Both the position numbers and the translations under genes were made by a program. Below are positions 7,410 to 16,043 of a stretch of 34,593 nt of DNA, one piece after another (the stretch's first letter is position 1; each line of letters opens with the position of its first letter). The DNA comes from Nitrososphaerota archaeon (lineage in GTDB: Archaea > Thermoproteota > Nitrososphaeria > Nitrososphaerales > Nitrosopumilaceae). Location: the NCBI GenBank assembly GCA_018263495.1, contig JAANXC010000081.1, positions 1-34,593 of the forward strand, given 5' to 3'. The notes below the pieces were generated by a model. The model saw only the letters and a program-made list of their open reading frames with translations. It made no database searches and was not told where the DNA came from.

Positions 7410-7499
7410 ATGTATTCTACATGCTCACAGTGTGGTAGACTGGTAACAAGACCAGAAACAAAATATTGTTCTGATGAATGTGAGGAAAAATCTAAGTAA
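7410..7499 (+). CDS. 29-residue zinc-ribbon-like miniprotein
   Basis: A short ATG frame at 7410-7499, below usual ORF cut-offs, encodes MYSTCSQCGRLVTRPETKYC followed by SDECEEKSK. Four Cys are arranged C5-x2-C8-x11-C20-x3-C24 with a Gly directly after C8, typical of a small treble-clef or zinc-ribbon knuckle. AT-rich promoter-like sequence precedes it (TATTTTAACC immediately before the ATG). It lies alone between the DedA-like gene (divergent) and the ABC ATPase (convergent). Such minimal zinc proteins are common in thaumarchaea; the function is unknown. Confidence 0.65.
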   Translation: MYSTCSQCGRLVTRPETKYCSDECEEKSK

Positions 7500-7522
7500 T
7501 GAAAGATTACAATTGTAATGTC

Positions 7523-8458
7523 TTACTCATAAAGCCAACATAAAACATAACCACTATCTGTCTTTATTTTTGGTGGATCAGTTTTGCACTTATCCATTGC
7601 TTCAGGGCACCTATCAAAAAATCTACATCCTGGTTTCGTGGCGGATAAATCAGGTGGGCTACCAGGAATGAATTTTAGTTTTTTTTGTTTGCGTAAGGTT
7701 GGAATTGAATTTAATAATCCTTGCGTGTACGGATGTTTAGGATTACGATATATTTCTGCAGATGTGCCAAACTCAACCATTTTTCCACCATACATTACGC
7801 CAATTTTTTCTGCCACCTCAGATAATATTGCAAGATCATGTGAAATTAACATGAGAGACATGCCATTCTTTTTCAGGTTCTTTAGTAAATTGACGATTTG
7901 TGCTTGTATAAGTACATCTAGCGCAGTTGTAGGCTCATCAGCTATAACAAATTTTGGTTTTAACAACAATGCCATAGCAATAACAATTCTTTGTTTCATT
8001 CCACCACTAAGTTCATGCGGATATTTTTTCAAAACATTATAATCCAAATTCACAGCACTAATAGCATCACGTGTAATTTTATCCGCGTTACCACCAAAAC
8101 CATGTTGTTTTAGCAGTTCATCAAATTGTTGTTTGATTGTAAAAACTGGATCCAATGAATTCATGGCACCCTGAAAGATCATTGAAATTTCTTTCCAACG
8201 TATACTTCCATCAAATTTGGAATCAAGCATATCAAGTATAGATTTACCACCGAACGTAATTTTTCCTGAAACTATGTTTCCTCCCTGAAGCATTCTGATG
8301 ATCGTTAAACCCAAAGTGCTCTTTCCACAAGCACTCTCACCGGCTATTCCAATTGATTCACCATCTTCCAATTGAAATTCAACATTTTCTAATGCATGTA
8401 TATTACCATGTGAGGTTTTGTAGTCAACTGATAGATCAGAAATTTCTATCTTTGGCAT
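7523..8458 (-). CDS. Peptide/nickel-type ABC transporter ATP-binding protein (OppD/DppD family), solitary
   Basis: 311 residues. Walker A GESACGKST at 40-48, Q-loop MIFQGAMNSLDP, signature ELSGGMKQR, Walker B FVIADEPTTALD and the H-loop LISHDLA are all present, so it should hydrolyse ATP. The C-terminal oligopeptide-transporter extension is complete (NPKHPYTQGLLNSIP, then PGSPPDL and a Cys cluster GCRFFDRCPEAMDKC). In Opp/Dpp systems this subunit works with a second ATPase, two permeases and a binding protein. None is encoded nearby: aspS diverges upstream and the miniprotein gene converges downstream. It must pair with products from elsewhere, or be a remnant. Confidence 0.93.
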   Translation of the reverse strand: MPKIEISDLSVDYKTSHGNIHALENVEFQLEDGESIGIAGESACGKSTLGLTIIRMLQGGNIVSGKITFGGKSILDMLDSKFDGSIRWKEISMIFQGAMNSLDPVFTIKQQFDELLKQHGFGGNADKITRDAISAVNLDYNVLKKYPHELSGGMKQRIVIAMALLLKPKFVIADEPTTALDVLIQAQIVNLLKNLKKNGMSLMLISHDLAILSEVAEKIGVMYGGKMVEFGTSAEIYRNPKHPYTQGLLNSIPTLRKQKKLKFIPGSPPDLSATKPGCRFFDRCPEAMDKCKTDPPKIKTDSGYVLCWLYE

Positions 8459-8526
8459 AATTATTACATCACATACTTCATTTTATTTTTTCAAGAAAGG
8501 ATATATTCAATGGATCACCATTTAAG

Positions 8527-9822
8527 ATGATTTACATGAATCTTGATCGGACCCACCATGTTGAGGACATCAATGCTGGTATGAAAGGTCAGGAAGTTGT
8601 TCTTGGAGGCTGGGTAGAAGATTTAAGAAAAATGGGCAAAATGACATTTCTTACATTACGCGATGTCACAGGTATTATTCAAATCATACTCACGGATGAT
8701 GTAATAAAATCAATCGAAGATATCACCAGACAAAGCGTTGTTAGAATAACTGGTAAAATACAGGATACAAAGGCTAGAGATTTTGAATGTGAAATTAAGG
8801 CTGATGGAATTGATGTGTTAACAAAGGCTGTTCATCCTCTGCCTATTGATCCTATTGGTAGGCTTGAAAGCCATATTGACAACAGACTTAACTCTAGGGC
8901 ATTGGATATGCGTAACCAAAAAACAGCGTCAATCTTCAAAGTTAGGCATCACGTTTTAGCATCATTAAGAAAAACATTATCAGAAAAGAAATTCATGGAG
9001 ATTACTACGCCAAAAATTATTGGTAGTGCAAGTGAAGGAGGCGCAAATTTGTTCTCATTGGATTATTTTGGAAAACAAGCATATCTGGCACAAAGCCCGC
9101 AGCTCTATAAGGAACAGATGACAATTGGTCTAGAAAGAGTATTTGAAATAGCATCATTTTATCGAGCAGAAAAATCACATACTGGCAGACACTTAAGCGA
9201 GTTTACTAGCGTTGACATCGAAGCCGCATTTATGGATTACACTGATGTGATGAATGTTTTAGAAGATTTAGTTCTTAATACTTTCAAGTATGTTTCCGAA
9301 AACTGTAAAAAGGAACAAGAAATTTTAGGGAACGAAATCACTATACCTAATAGCCCGTTTAAAAAAATTACATACTCGAAAGCTTTAGAAGAGCTGAATG
9401 GAAAAGATGTTAAACTAGAATTTGGTGACGACCTTTTAGATTCACACTTGAGAATAATAGGAGAAAACCACCCAAGTTTTTATTTCATAACAGACTGGCC
9501 AATCAAGCTTAAGCCATTTTACATAATGGAAAAGGAAGACACTCCTGAACTTTCAGAGTCATTTGATTTACAATTTGGTTATCTTGAATTGTCATCTGGT
9601 GGAACTAGACTGTATAACCCAGAGAAGATTAAAGCAAGATTAAGTGAGCAAGATCTTGACCCTTCAAAATTTTCGGAACACCTACAGGCGTTTGATTGGG
9701 GTATGCCACCACATGCAGGTTGGGGATTAGGATTAGAAAGACTACTAACGGTAATTCTAGGAATAGATAATGTAAGAGAAGTTATTTTGTATCCAAGAGA
9801 CCCAGAAAGATTAAAGCCTTGA
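8527..9822 (+). CDS. aspS: Aspartyl-tRNA synthetase, archaeal type
   Basis: 431 residues, the short archaeal/eukaryal class IIb form without the bacterial insertion domain. An OB-fold anticodon-binding domain occupies about 15-105 (GGWVEDLRKMGKMTFLTLRD). The catalytic core contains motif 2 (IASFYRAEKSHTGRHLSEF), QSPQLYKEQM, and motif 3 (GWGLGLERLL). The start could be ATG 8527 or ATG 8536; the family N-terminus fits the second slightly better, and a TATATT at 8502-8507 does not decide between them. Whether it also charges tRNA-Asn was not established. Its last 12 bases overlap the end of leuB on the other strand. Confidence 0.95.
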   Translation: MIYMNLDRTHHVEDINAGMKGQEVVLGGWVEDLRKMGKMTFLTLRDVTGIIQIILTDDVIKSIEDITRQSVVRITGKIQDTKARDFECEIKADGIDVLTKAVHPLPIDPIGRLESHIDNRLNSRALDMRNQKTASIFKVRHHVLASLRKTLSEKKFMEITTPKIIGSASEGGANLFSLDYFGKQAYLAQSPQLYKEQMTIGLERVFEIASFYRAEKSHTGRHLSEFTSVDIEAAFMDYTDVMNVLEDLVLNTFKYVSENCKKEQEILGNEITIPNSPFKKITYSKALEELNGKDVKLEFGDDLLDSHLRIIGENHPSFYFITDWPIKLKPFYIMEKEDTPELSESFDLQFGYLELSSGGTRLYNPEKIKARLSEQDLDPSKFSEHLQAFDWGMPPHAGWGLGLERLLTVILGIDNVREVILYPRDPERLKP

Positions 9823-10830
9823 GATAATTTCTTTAGTAAACTCCATCGTGGTTTTATCCCCGCCTGTATCTTTTGTTTTAATATTATTTTTTACTACATC
9901 GTATACAACATCCTCTAATTTTTGTCCAACATCAATGCATTTCTGATCATTGTGCTTATTCCCAAGCCAATCTAGCATCATTTTGATTGAAAGAATGAAT
10001 GATGTAGGATTTGCAACCTGTTTTCCCGCAATATCAAATGCCGCTCCATGTACTGGTTCAAACAAGCCAAAATTATCACCTATATTTGCAGCAGGAGCCA
10101 TACCTAAACCACCTACCACTTGAGCTGATTCATCAGAAAGTATATCTCCAAACAAATTGGTTGTAACAATCACATCAAATAGTTGTGGTTGGCGAATTAA
10201 ATTCATCGAACATGCATCAACATACATCTCTTCAAATTTAATATCAGGAAAATCATTGGCAACTTTTGAACATGTACGAGAAAATAATCCATCAGTTTTT
10301 TTCATCACATTTGATTTATGAACACATGTAACTTTCTTCATTTTCCTTTGACTTGCAATTGTAAAAGCATGATTTGCAATTCTTTTTGATGCCTTTTCAG
10401 AAATAATTCTCATTGCCACAGCTACATCACCAATATCAAATTCTTCACCAGTGTACAAATCCTCCGTATTTTCTCTGACAATTACTAAATCCACATCATC
10501 GCGTAATGATGGCATGTTTGGATATGACTTTGCAGGTCTAATGTTTGCATAAAGATCTAACATGCGTCTCAAGTACACGATTACGTCTTTTGCACTTTCA
10601 CCTACTGGTGCCTTTAAGCATGCATCAGAGTTTTTTATTGTTTCAAAGGCTTCAGCGGGCAATGCTTCACCAGTATTTTTTAAAACAGTATCACCTGCTT
10701 CAAGTTTTTTTATTTCAAATTTAACGCCCATATTATCGTTAATTGCTTGTAAAATACTGAAAGCTGATTCAGATATCTCTGGACCTATTCCATCACCTGT
10801 AACTAGTGAAATTTCGTATTTCTGGCTCAT
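9811..10830 (-). CDS. leuB: 3-isopropylmalate dehydrogenase
   Basis: 339 residues of the isocitrate/isopropylmalate dehydrogenase family: TGDGIGPEI near the start, RRMLDLYANIRPAKSY for substrate binding, VRENTEDLYTGEE, and the cofactor loop EPVHGAAFDIAGKQVANP with an Asp that favours NAD over NADP. It oxidises 3-isopropylmalate to 2-oxoisocaproate in leucine synthesis. Family members acting on isocitrate or homoisocitrate look alike, so the assignment rests on position: last gene of ilvB-ilvH-leuA-leuB, 16 bp after leuA. Confidence 0.88.
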   Translation of the reverse strand: MSQKYEISLVTGDGIGPEISESAFSILQAINDNMGVKFEIKKLEAGDTVLKNTGEALPAEAFETIKNSDACLKAPVGESAKDVIVYLRRMLDLYANIRPAKSYPNMPSLRDDVDLVIVRENTEDLYTGEEFDIGDVAVAMRIISEKASKRIANHAFTIASQRKMKKVTCVHKSNVMKKTDGLFSRTCSKVANDFPDIKFEEMYVDACSMNLIRQPQLFDVIVTTNLFGDILSDESAQVVGGLGMAPAANIGDNFGLFEPVHGAAFDIAGKQVANPTSFILSIKMMLDWLGNKHNDQKCIDVGQKLEDVVYDVVKNNIKTKDTGGDKTTMEFTKEIISRL

Positions 10831-10846
10831 TTTTCTATACCAATAA

Positions 10847-12358
10847 TTACGCCTTTTTTTGCTTAACTAATTTTTTTAGCATAATCCTGTTCATTCCATC
10901 AATAACAGCCTGCACACTAGTTATGACAATATCTTCACCAATGGATTTTGAAGAAACCATGTTTTGCATAGCATCTTCGAGTTTAACCGTTACCTCACAT
11001 AATGCACTAGAACCGCCAGAGATAGACGCTAAATTATAATCCTTAATTCTTATTTCTGAAATTGTATCCGTGATTTTCTGAATTGCATTAAGTGACGCAT
11101 CTACCGGTCCCACGCCATAATCTGTTGCCGTATGTTCATTGCCGTCAATGTTTAATTTTATAAACGCATATGGCATATTACCAATTCCAGTGGAAACTGA
11201 AAAACCTGTTAATTGCACTAAACGTTTTAGTTTAGAGTCACCCATTACTTCATTGGCAATTGACAATAACTCAACATCAGTAACATGTTTTCCTTGATCC
11301 CCAATTGATTTCACTTTTGTAAGAATTTGTTTTAACTGATCCTTATCGGGTTGTACTCCATACTCTTCAAGCATAGAATTAATTCCATGAGCGCCAGCAT
11401 GTTTACCCACCTGAAGCCATCTGTTACGCCCTACAATTTCAGGGCTGATTGGCTCATAGGTAAGCGGATTGCTCAAAACTCCATGAGTATGTATACCTGA
11501 TTCATGACCAAATGCATTTTCACCTATGATTGCCTTGTTAGGTTGAACTGGCATTCCAGCTAATTTTGAAACATATTTTGATGTCTCATAAAGAAGTTCA
11601 GTTTTGATGTTAGTCTCCCAAGATTGATCAAATCTCAAGCATTGTAATGCCATCACAAGTTCTTCGAGAGATGCATTACCCGCGCGTTCACCAATACCGT
11701 TTATTGTTACATGTGCACACTGTGCGCCAGCTTGTATTCCGGATATGGCATTAGCTACCGCAAGTCCAAAATCATTATGGCAATGCATGCTAATTGGTAA
11801 TTTAGTTGCCTCAATAGCATCCCTTGTGATTTCAGCGATATATTGTGGCGTTGAATACCCAACAGTATCAGGTATATCTATTCTATCAGCTCCAGCTTTT
11901 GTAACTGCTGTAAATATTTTTTTTAAGAAATCACGATCTGTGCGTGTTGCATCCTCAGCTGAGAATTCAACCTGTAAACCTCGTGATTTTGCATATTCAA
12001 CTGATTCTACAGCCTTTTCAAGCGCCTGATCTTGTGAAAGATGTAATTTATGCTGAAGATGAATATCTGAAGTTGCAATAAACGTGTGAACGTACTTTAA
12101 ACCACAGTCAATTACTGCATCAATATCTCGTTGATTTGTTCTAGCAAGACCACATAACTCAGCAGATAGATTTGCCTGTGTGATCATTTTAATGGCATTT
12201 TGTTCTCCTTCTGAGATAACAGGGAATCCTGTCTCTATAGCATCAACACCCAACTCATCTAATTTTTTTGCAATGCTTAACTTGTTTTCAGGTGATAAAG
12301 CAACGCCAGGTGACTGTTCTCCGTCCCTCAATGTTGTATCAAAAATTCTGACTTTCAT
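10847..12358 (-). CDS. leuA: 2-isopropylmalate synthase
   Basis: 503 residues. The DRE-TIM metallolyase barrel carries TTLRDGEQSPG (8-18), HCHNDFGLAVAN and GIGERAGNAS, then NAFGHESGIHTHG. The C-terminal 130 or so residues form the LeuA regulatory domain that binds leucine for feedback inhibition. It condenses acetyl-CoA with 2-oxoisovalerate. Citramalate or homocitrate synthases share the barrel; the ilvBH neighbours and the leuB gene after it make leucine synthesis the best call. Gap to ilvH is 10 bp. The C-terminus is Lys-rich (KKLVKQKKA). Confidence 0.92.
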   Translation of the reverse strand: MKVRIFDTTLRDGEQSPGVALSPENKLSIAKKLDELGVDAIETGFPVISEGEQNAIKMITQANLSAELCGLARTNQRDIDAVIDCGLKYVHTFIATSDIHLQHKLHLSQDQALEKAVESVEYAKSRGLQVEFSAEDATRTDRDFLKKIFTAVTKAGADRIDIPDTVGYSTPQYIAEITRDAIEATKLPISMHCHNDFGLAVANAISGIQAGAQCAHVTINGIGERAGNASLEELVMALQCLRFDQSWETNIKTELLYETSKYVSKLAGMPVQPNKAIIGENAFGHESGIHTHGVLSNPLTYEPISPEIVGRNRWLQVGKHAGAHGINSMLEEYGVQPDKDQLKQILTKVKSIGDQGKHVTDVELLSIANEVMGDSKLKRLVQLTGFSVSTGIGNMPYAFIKLNIDGNEHTATDYGVGPVDASLNAIQKITDTISEIRIKDYNLASISGGSSALCEVTVKLEDAMQNMVSSKSIGEDIVITSVQAVIDGMNRIMLKKLVKQKKA

Positions 12359-12368
12359 TTCATATCAT

Positions 12369-12845
12369 CTATAATGCAGTTACCCCAGTCCTAGCAGAAT
12401 CTAAAATACCAAATGGTTTTACTGATTCCTCAAACTCTTTAATTTTATCAGGTGTAGATGTTAACTCAGCTATCAATGAACCCTCCTGGCCATTGTGAAT
12501 TTTTGCACCGTACGTATCTGCTAACTTGTTAATCTCTGTATTATCTGACTCTCCATTTGATTTGATCTTAAACAATACCAATTCCTTATACACACTCTCT
12601 TTCTCATCTAGTCTTTTGACCTCTATTGTATCAATCATTTTATCAAGTTGTTTAACAATTTGCGCAATTTGTTTTTCAGTGCCAACAGTTGTTATTGTCA
12701 TCTTTGAAAATTCAGGGTTTTCCATTACACCTACTGATATGCTATCTATGTTGAAATTCCTAGCTCGGAACAAGTGAGTGACCTTGAATAATATTCCCGG
12801 TTTATTTTCAACACGGATTGATAATATTGCCCACATAACACTCAC
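12369..12845 (-). CDS. ilvH: Acetolactate synthase, regulatory small subunit
   Basis: 158 residues. The N-terminal ACT domain (about 4-75, ILSIRVENKPGILFKVTHLF and RNFNIDSISVG) binds valine or isoleucine to control the catalytic subunit; the C-terminal ACT-like part follows. The GTG start at 12845-12843 shares its first G with the TAG stop of ilvB, implying coupled translation; an ATG three codons later is the alternative. Length and layout are normal for archaeal IlvH/IlvN. Confidence 0.94.
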   Translation of the reverse strand: MSVMWAILSIRVENKPGILFKVTHLFRARNFNIDSISVGVMENPEFSKMTITTVGTEKQIAQIVKQLDKMIDTIEVKRLDEKESVYKELVLFKIKSNGESDNTEINKLADTYGAKIHNGQEGSLIAELTSTPDKIKEFEESVKPFGILDSARTGVTAL

Positions 12846-14548
12846 TACGATGGTAAGATCATATCCTTTAATGAAGTCCCAGGTGCAACAAATGGTAAAA
12901 CATCCTCTTCTGGATCTATTGGTATGTCAATTACTGTAGCTACGTCACTGTTAAGACCAGCTTTAACCGCTTTGCCTAACTCATCAAGTGATTGAGCCCT
13001 TATACCTTGTGCGCCATATGATTCCGCTAATTTAACGTAATCCGGACAGTTTTTTAGATCAATGCCAATCATTCTTTTTTCATAGAAAGTTCGCTGCCAT
13101 TGCGCAACCATTCCTAATGAAAAATTGTTGATCAAGAATACTATAACTGGAATATCCTCTAATACAGAAGTTGCAAGTGAGTTTTCTGTCATGTTGAAAC
13201 TTCCATCGCCAGCAATATCTAGTACTGGTACATCGGGTCGTGCAACTTTTGCACCTATAGCTGCAGGGAAACCCCATCCCATTGTACCAAGACCAGTAGA
13301 ACTAAAGAATGTACCAGGATGTATTGCATCGAAAAATAATGACGCCCACATTTGGTGTTGACCTACTTCAGTCGTAACTATTGATTCCTTAGGAAGTACT
13401 TCTCTCAATTTCCTTAAAATCTTGGCTGCCGACATTTCACCTGGATGTAATTTTAGATTTTCACGCCAATAATCTTTAACCTCATTAACATGTTCTAACC
13501 ACTTATTTCCATCAGATTTTTTCAATACCTTTTTCGCAAGAAGTTTAAGCATAACTCTTAGCGAGGCCTTAACATCACCAACAACTGCTACTTGTGTTGT
13601 CTGATTCTTTCCAATTTCTGCAGGATCTACATCCATATGGATAATTTTCAAATTCCTTTCAAACTCTTCAAATGTTCCAACAGAACGGTCAGAAAATCTC
13701 GTACCAATTGCTAAAACACAATCTACTTCAGTCATAATCTTATTAGCTTCAGCATGACCATGCATTCCAATTGGACCTAATGAAAGTGGATGATTCTCTG
13801 GGAAAGAGCCTTTACCCTTGAATGTTGTAACAACTGGGATCATTAACATTTCAGCAACGGATTGAAGTTCTGCGAATGCAGAAGAAATTATTGTTCCACC
13901 TCCAGCTAAAATTATTGGTTTTTCTGTGGAAAGAAGTAAATCTATAGATCTTTCAATATTTACCATATCAACGTCAGTCCATGGATGATAGCCAGGCATT
14001 CTTACTTCATCAGGAAAAGTAACTTTCGCTTCATTTTGCTGAACATCTTTTGGTATATCAAGTAATACAGGACCAGGTCTACCAGTTTCTGCAACGTAAA
14101 ACCCTTTTTTTACAACTTCAGGAATTTCTTCAACTGTTCTTGGTTGGAATGCATATTTTACAGATGGATTTGACATTCCAATTATGTCACTCTCTTGGAA
14201 CGCATCACGACCAATCATGTTAACTGGAACCTGTCCAGTGACTGCTACCATTGGTGCAGAATCTGCTTGTGCTGTTGCAATTCCAGTTAACAAATTTGTT
14301 GCACCAGGACCCGATGTCGCAAAGCAAACACCTGGTTTTCTGCTAACTCTACCAAAACCATCGGCCATATGCGCAGCTGATTGTTCATGTCTGACTAGTA
14401 TATGACGTATGTCGCTTTTGAAAAGCTCATCATACATTGGTAAGTTCGCACCTCCCGGTAACCCGAAGACTTCCTTAACGCCTTCCTTTTCCAACGCTTT
14501 CATAAGCGCTTTTCCACCATTCATAATTTCCATTTTATCGCTCATCAT
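12845..14548 (-). CDS. ilvB: Acetolactate synthase, catalytic large subunit
   Basis: 567 residues with the three thiamine-diphosphate enzyme domains. The catalytic Glu is Glu55 in VRHEQSAAH, and the TPP-binding motif runs from IAGDGSFNMTE to FLINNFS. It makes 2-acetolactate and 2-aceto-2-hydroxybutyrate, the first step toward Val, Leu and Ile. It is the first gene of a four-gene leftward operon with leucine genes but without ilvC or ilvD, which must lie elsewhere. Two adjacent ATGs (14548 and 14545) could start it. A TATA-like TTTTTAAC lies about 25 bp upstream and an inverted repeat further out. Confidence 0.95.
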   Translation of the reverse strand: MMSDKMEIMNGGKALMKALEKEGVKEVFGLPGGANLPMYDELFKSDIRHILVRHEQSAAHMADGFGRVSRKPGVCFATSGPGATNLLTGIATAQADSAPMVAVTGQVPVNMIGRDAFQESDIIGMSNPSVKYAFQPRTVEEIPEVVKKGFYVAETGRPGPVLLDIPKDVQQNEAKVTFPDEVRMPGYHPWTDVDMVNIERSIDLLLSTEKPIILAGGGTIISSAFAELQSVAEMLMIPVVTTFKGKGSFPENHPLSLGPIGMHGHAEANKIMTEVDCVLAIGTRFSDRSVGTFEEFERNLKIIHMDVDPAEIGKNQTTQVAVVGDVKASLRVMLKLLAKKVLKKSDGNKWLEHVNEVKDYWRENLKLHPGEMSAAKILRKLREVLPKESIVTTEVGQHQMWASLFFDAIHPGTFFSSTGLGTMGWGFPAAIGAKVARPDVPVLDIAGDGSFNMTENSLATSVLEDIPVIVFLINNFSLGMVAQWQRTFYEKRMIGIDLKNCPDYVKLAESYGAQGIRAQSLDELGKAVKAGLNSDVATVIDIPIDPEEDVLPFVAPGTSLKDMILPS

Positions 14549-14601
14549 CTACACCATAATTTTAATCGTGTTAAAAACTGGCTGTGGATTTACAGCAGGT
14601 C

Positions 14602-14632
14602 AACTAGCAACAGAATACCTACAATGCTAGTT
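14602..14632. promoter_or_regulatory. Inverted repeat upstream of the ilv/leu operon
   Basis: AACTAGCA at 14602-14609 and TGCTAGTT at 14625-14632 are exact reverse complements with 15 bases between; the centres are 23 bp apart, about two helical turns. It lies 54-84 bp upstream of ilvB, beyond the TATA-like element, where an activator or Lrp-type protein would sit. A second short repeat, GCTGT-ggattt-ACAGC (14581-14596), lies between it and the TATA-like box. The rest of the 14549-14766 gap shows no gene. Function is inferred from symmetry and position only. Confidence 0.35.
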
Positions 14633-14766
14633 TTACTGATTTGATTCATACAGCAACGTATGCAAATCATGTTGAATTAATTAATGTTTCCTGAACACAT
14701 GACCAGAACGAATTGTTTGAATTTCTATTAACACTTAAACTGACCAATTAGTAAGAAAACCTGATT

Positions 14767-15171
14767 TTGGTAGATCAAGAAGAAATTGTTAAGGTAATTC
14801 AAACTTTTTTTGAAACTGGTAAAACAAAGAATTTTTCAGTGTTAGGCGATATTCAAATTAATTCACCAGAATTTTCTAGTTTTAGTGACGTCCCACCATA
14901 TGGTTTAAAGGGTTACGCTGAATCGATAGCACTTGAGGAATTAAGATTCTCAAGCATTTCTGATTATGATTATGAAATAAAAAATGTTAAAATCAGTATT
15001 TTTGGAAGTACAGGAATTGTCACATTTGTATTGAACCAAAAAGGCATGCTGGTAGACAATAAGGCTTTCACTGGTCAGCATATTACAATTAATGGTAGGG
15101 CAACATTTGTTTTAATTAAAAAAGACACTTGGAAAATTTTGCATTACCATCTTGATAAAATTTCCAATTAA
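14767..15171 (+). CDS. NTF2-like (SnoaL/DUF4440-type) fold protein
   Basis: 134 residues from TTG at 14767. An N-terminal helix with EEIVKVIQTFFETGKTKNF is followed by FSDVPPYGLKGYAES and alternating strands ending RATFVLIKKDTWKILHYHLD, the characteristic closing pattern of SnoaL-like or ketosteroid-isomerase-like proteins. These folds serve as small enzymes or ligand binders, and the role cannot be predicted. Single gene, divergent from ilvB and convergent with the LsrF-like gene. Confidence 0.72.
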   Translation: MVDQEEIVKVIQTFFETGKTKNFSVLGDIQINSPEFSSFSDVPPYGLKGYAESIALEELRFSSISDYDYEIKNVKISIFGSTGIVTFVLNQKGMLVDNKAFTGQHITINGRATFVLIKKDTWKILHYHLDKISN

Positions 15172-15182
15172 TTTTTTGCATA

Positions 15183-15998
15183 CTATTTTTCTGATTTAGG
15201 TAATTTTGGTTTAGGCTGGCAAAACTTTTTGTATAGTTCATCGGCTTCGTCAACATTTGCATTTCCATGTATAATTGAACGAACTGCACGTATCATGGGT
15301 ACAGGATTTTTAGATTGCCAAATATTTCGTCCCATATCAACTCCTACTGCACCATGCTCGATTGAGTTGTATGATAATTCAAGAGCGTCACGCTCTGCGA
15401 TTTTTTTACCCCCAGCCACAATTATTGGTACAGGACAAGATTCTGTTACTTTATCAAAATCTTCACAATAGTATGTCTTGACAATATGTGCGCCTTGTTC
15501 AGCAGCAATTCTGCATGCTAAAGATAGATAACGTGCATCCTTTTGCCCAATTTCTTTTCCCACGGCTGTAACAGCAAGAACCGGAATACCATACTCCTCT
15601 GCTTCATTAACTAATCTGCCTAGGTTAACAATCGTTTGTTGTTCATACTTTGAGCCGACAAAAATTGACATAGCCAATGCAGATGCATTCAATCTAATAG
15701 CATCTTTAATACTTACAGTGATTTGTTCATTCGATAAATCCTCTCCAATGATGCTAGAACCACCAGAAACTCTCAATACAATTGGCACAGAAGATTTTGG
15801 ATCAACAGATGTTCTTTGTACACCTCGAGTAAGCATTATTGAGTCACAGTATTTGAGTATGGGCGCAATTGTTTTTTTAGGAATCTCTAATTTTTCAGTA
15901 GGGCCTAGAAAATATCCATGATCAACAGCAAGCATTAACGCGCGATTATCATTTGGTTTAATGATACTAGATATTCGATTTTGTAATCCCCAATCCAT
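15183..15998 (-). CDS. LsrF/DeoC-type class I aldolase (LsrF-like)
   Basis: 271 residues, aligning end to end with bacterial LsrF, the thiolase of autoinducer-2 phosphate breakdown: MDWGLQNRIS, AVDHGYFLGPT (24-34), and HIVKTYYCED (171-180) with the Schiff-base Lys174. The same superfamily includes archaeal fructose-bisphosphate aldolase and the ADH synthase of archaeal aromatic synthesis, so the substrate is uncertain. No other lsr gene is present. It follows a Zn-dependent dehydrogenase on the same strand after 45 bp, suggesting a two-step sugar or sugar-phosphate reaction. Family is sure; the LsrF reaction in this organism is unproven. Confidence 0.82.
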   Translation of the reverse strand: MDWGLQNRISSIIKPNDNRALMLAVDHGYFLGPTEKLEIPKKTIAPILKYCDSIMLTRGVQRTSVDPKSSVPIVLRVSGGSSIIGEDLSNEQITVSIKDAIRLNASALAMSIFVGSKYEQQTIVNLGRLVNEAEEYGIPVLAVTAVGKEIGQKDARYLSLACRIAAEQGAHIVKTYYCEDFDKVTESCPVPIIVAGGKKIAERDALELSYNSIEHGAVGVDMGRNIWQSKNPVPMIRAVRSIIHGNANVDEADELYKKFCQPKPKLPKSEK

Positions 15999-16043
15999 TT
16001 TACTTCGATTTCACAAAAAACAATTTGCCTTCTTAAGCCTTTC

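Noticed and set aside
14409-14630. A plus-strand open frame opposite the start of ilvB, and similar frames opposite leuA, carB and the glycerate kinase.
   Set aside because: They are antisense shadows of clearly conserved enzymes and have no family motifs of their own.
14549-14766. The longest gene-free gap was checked for a tRNA or leader RNA.
   Set aside because: No T-loop consensus or cloverleaf pairing was found; only the two inverted repeats stand out.
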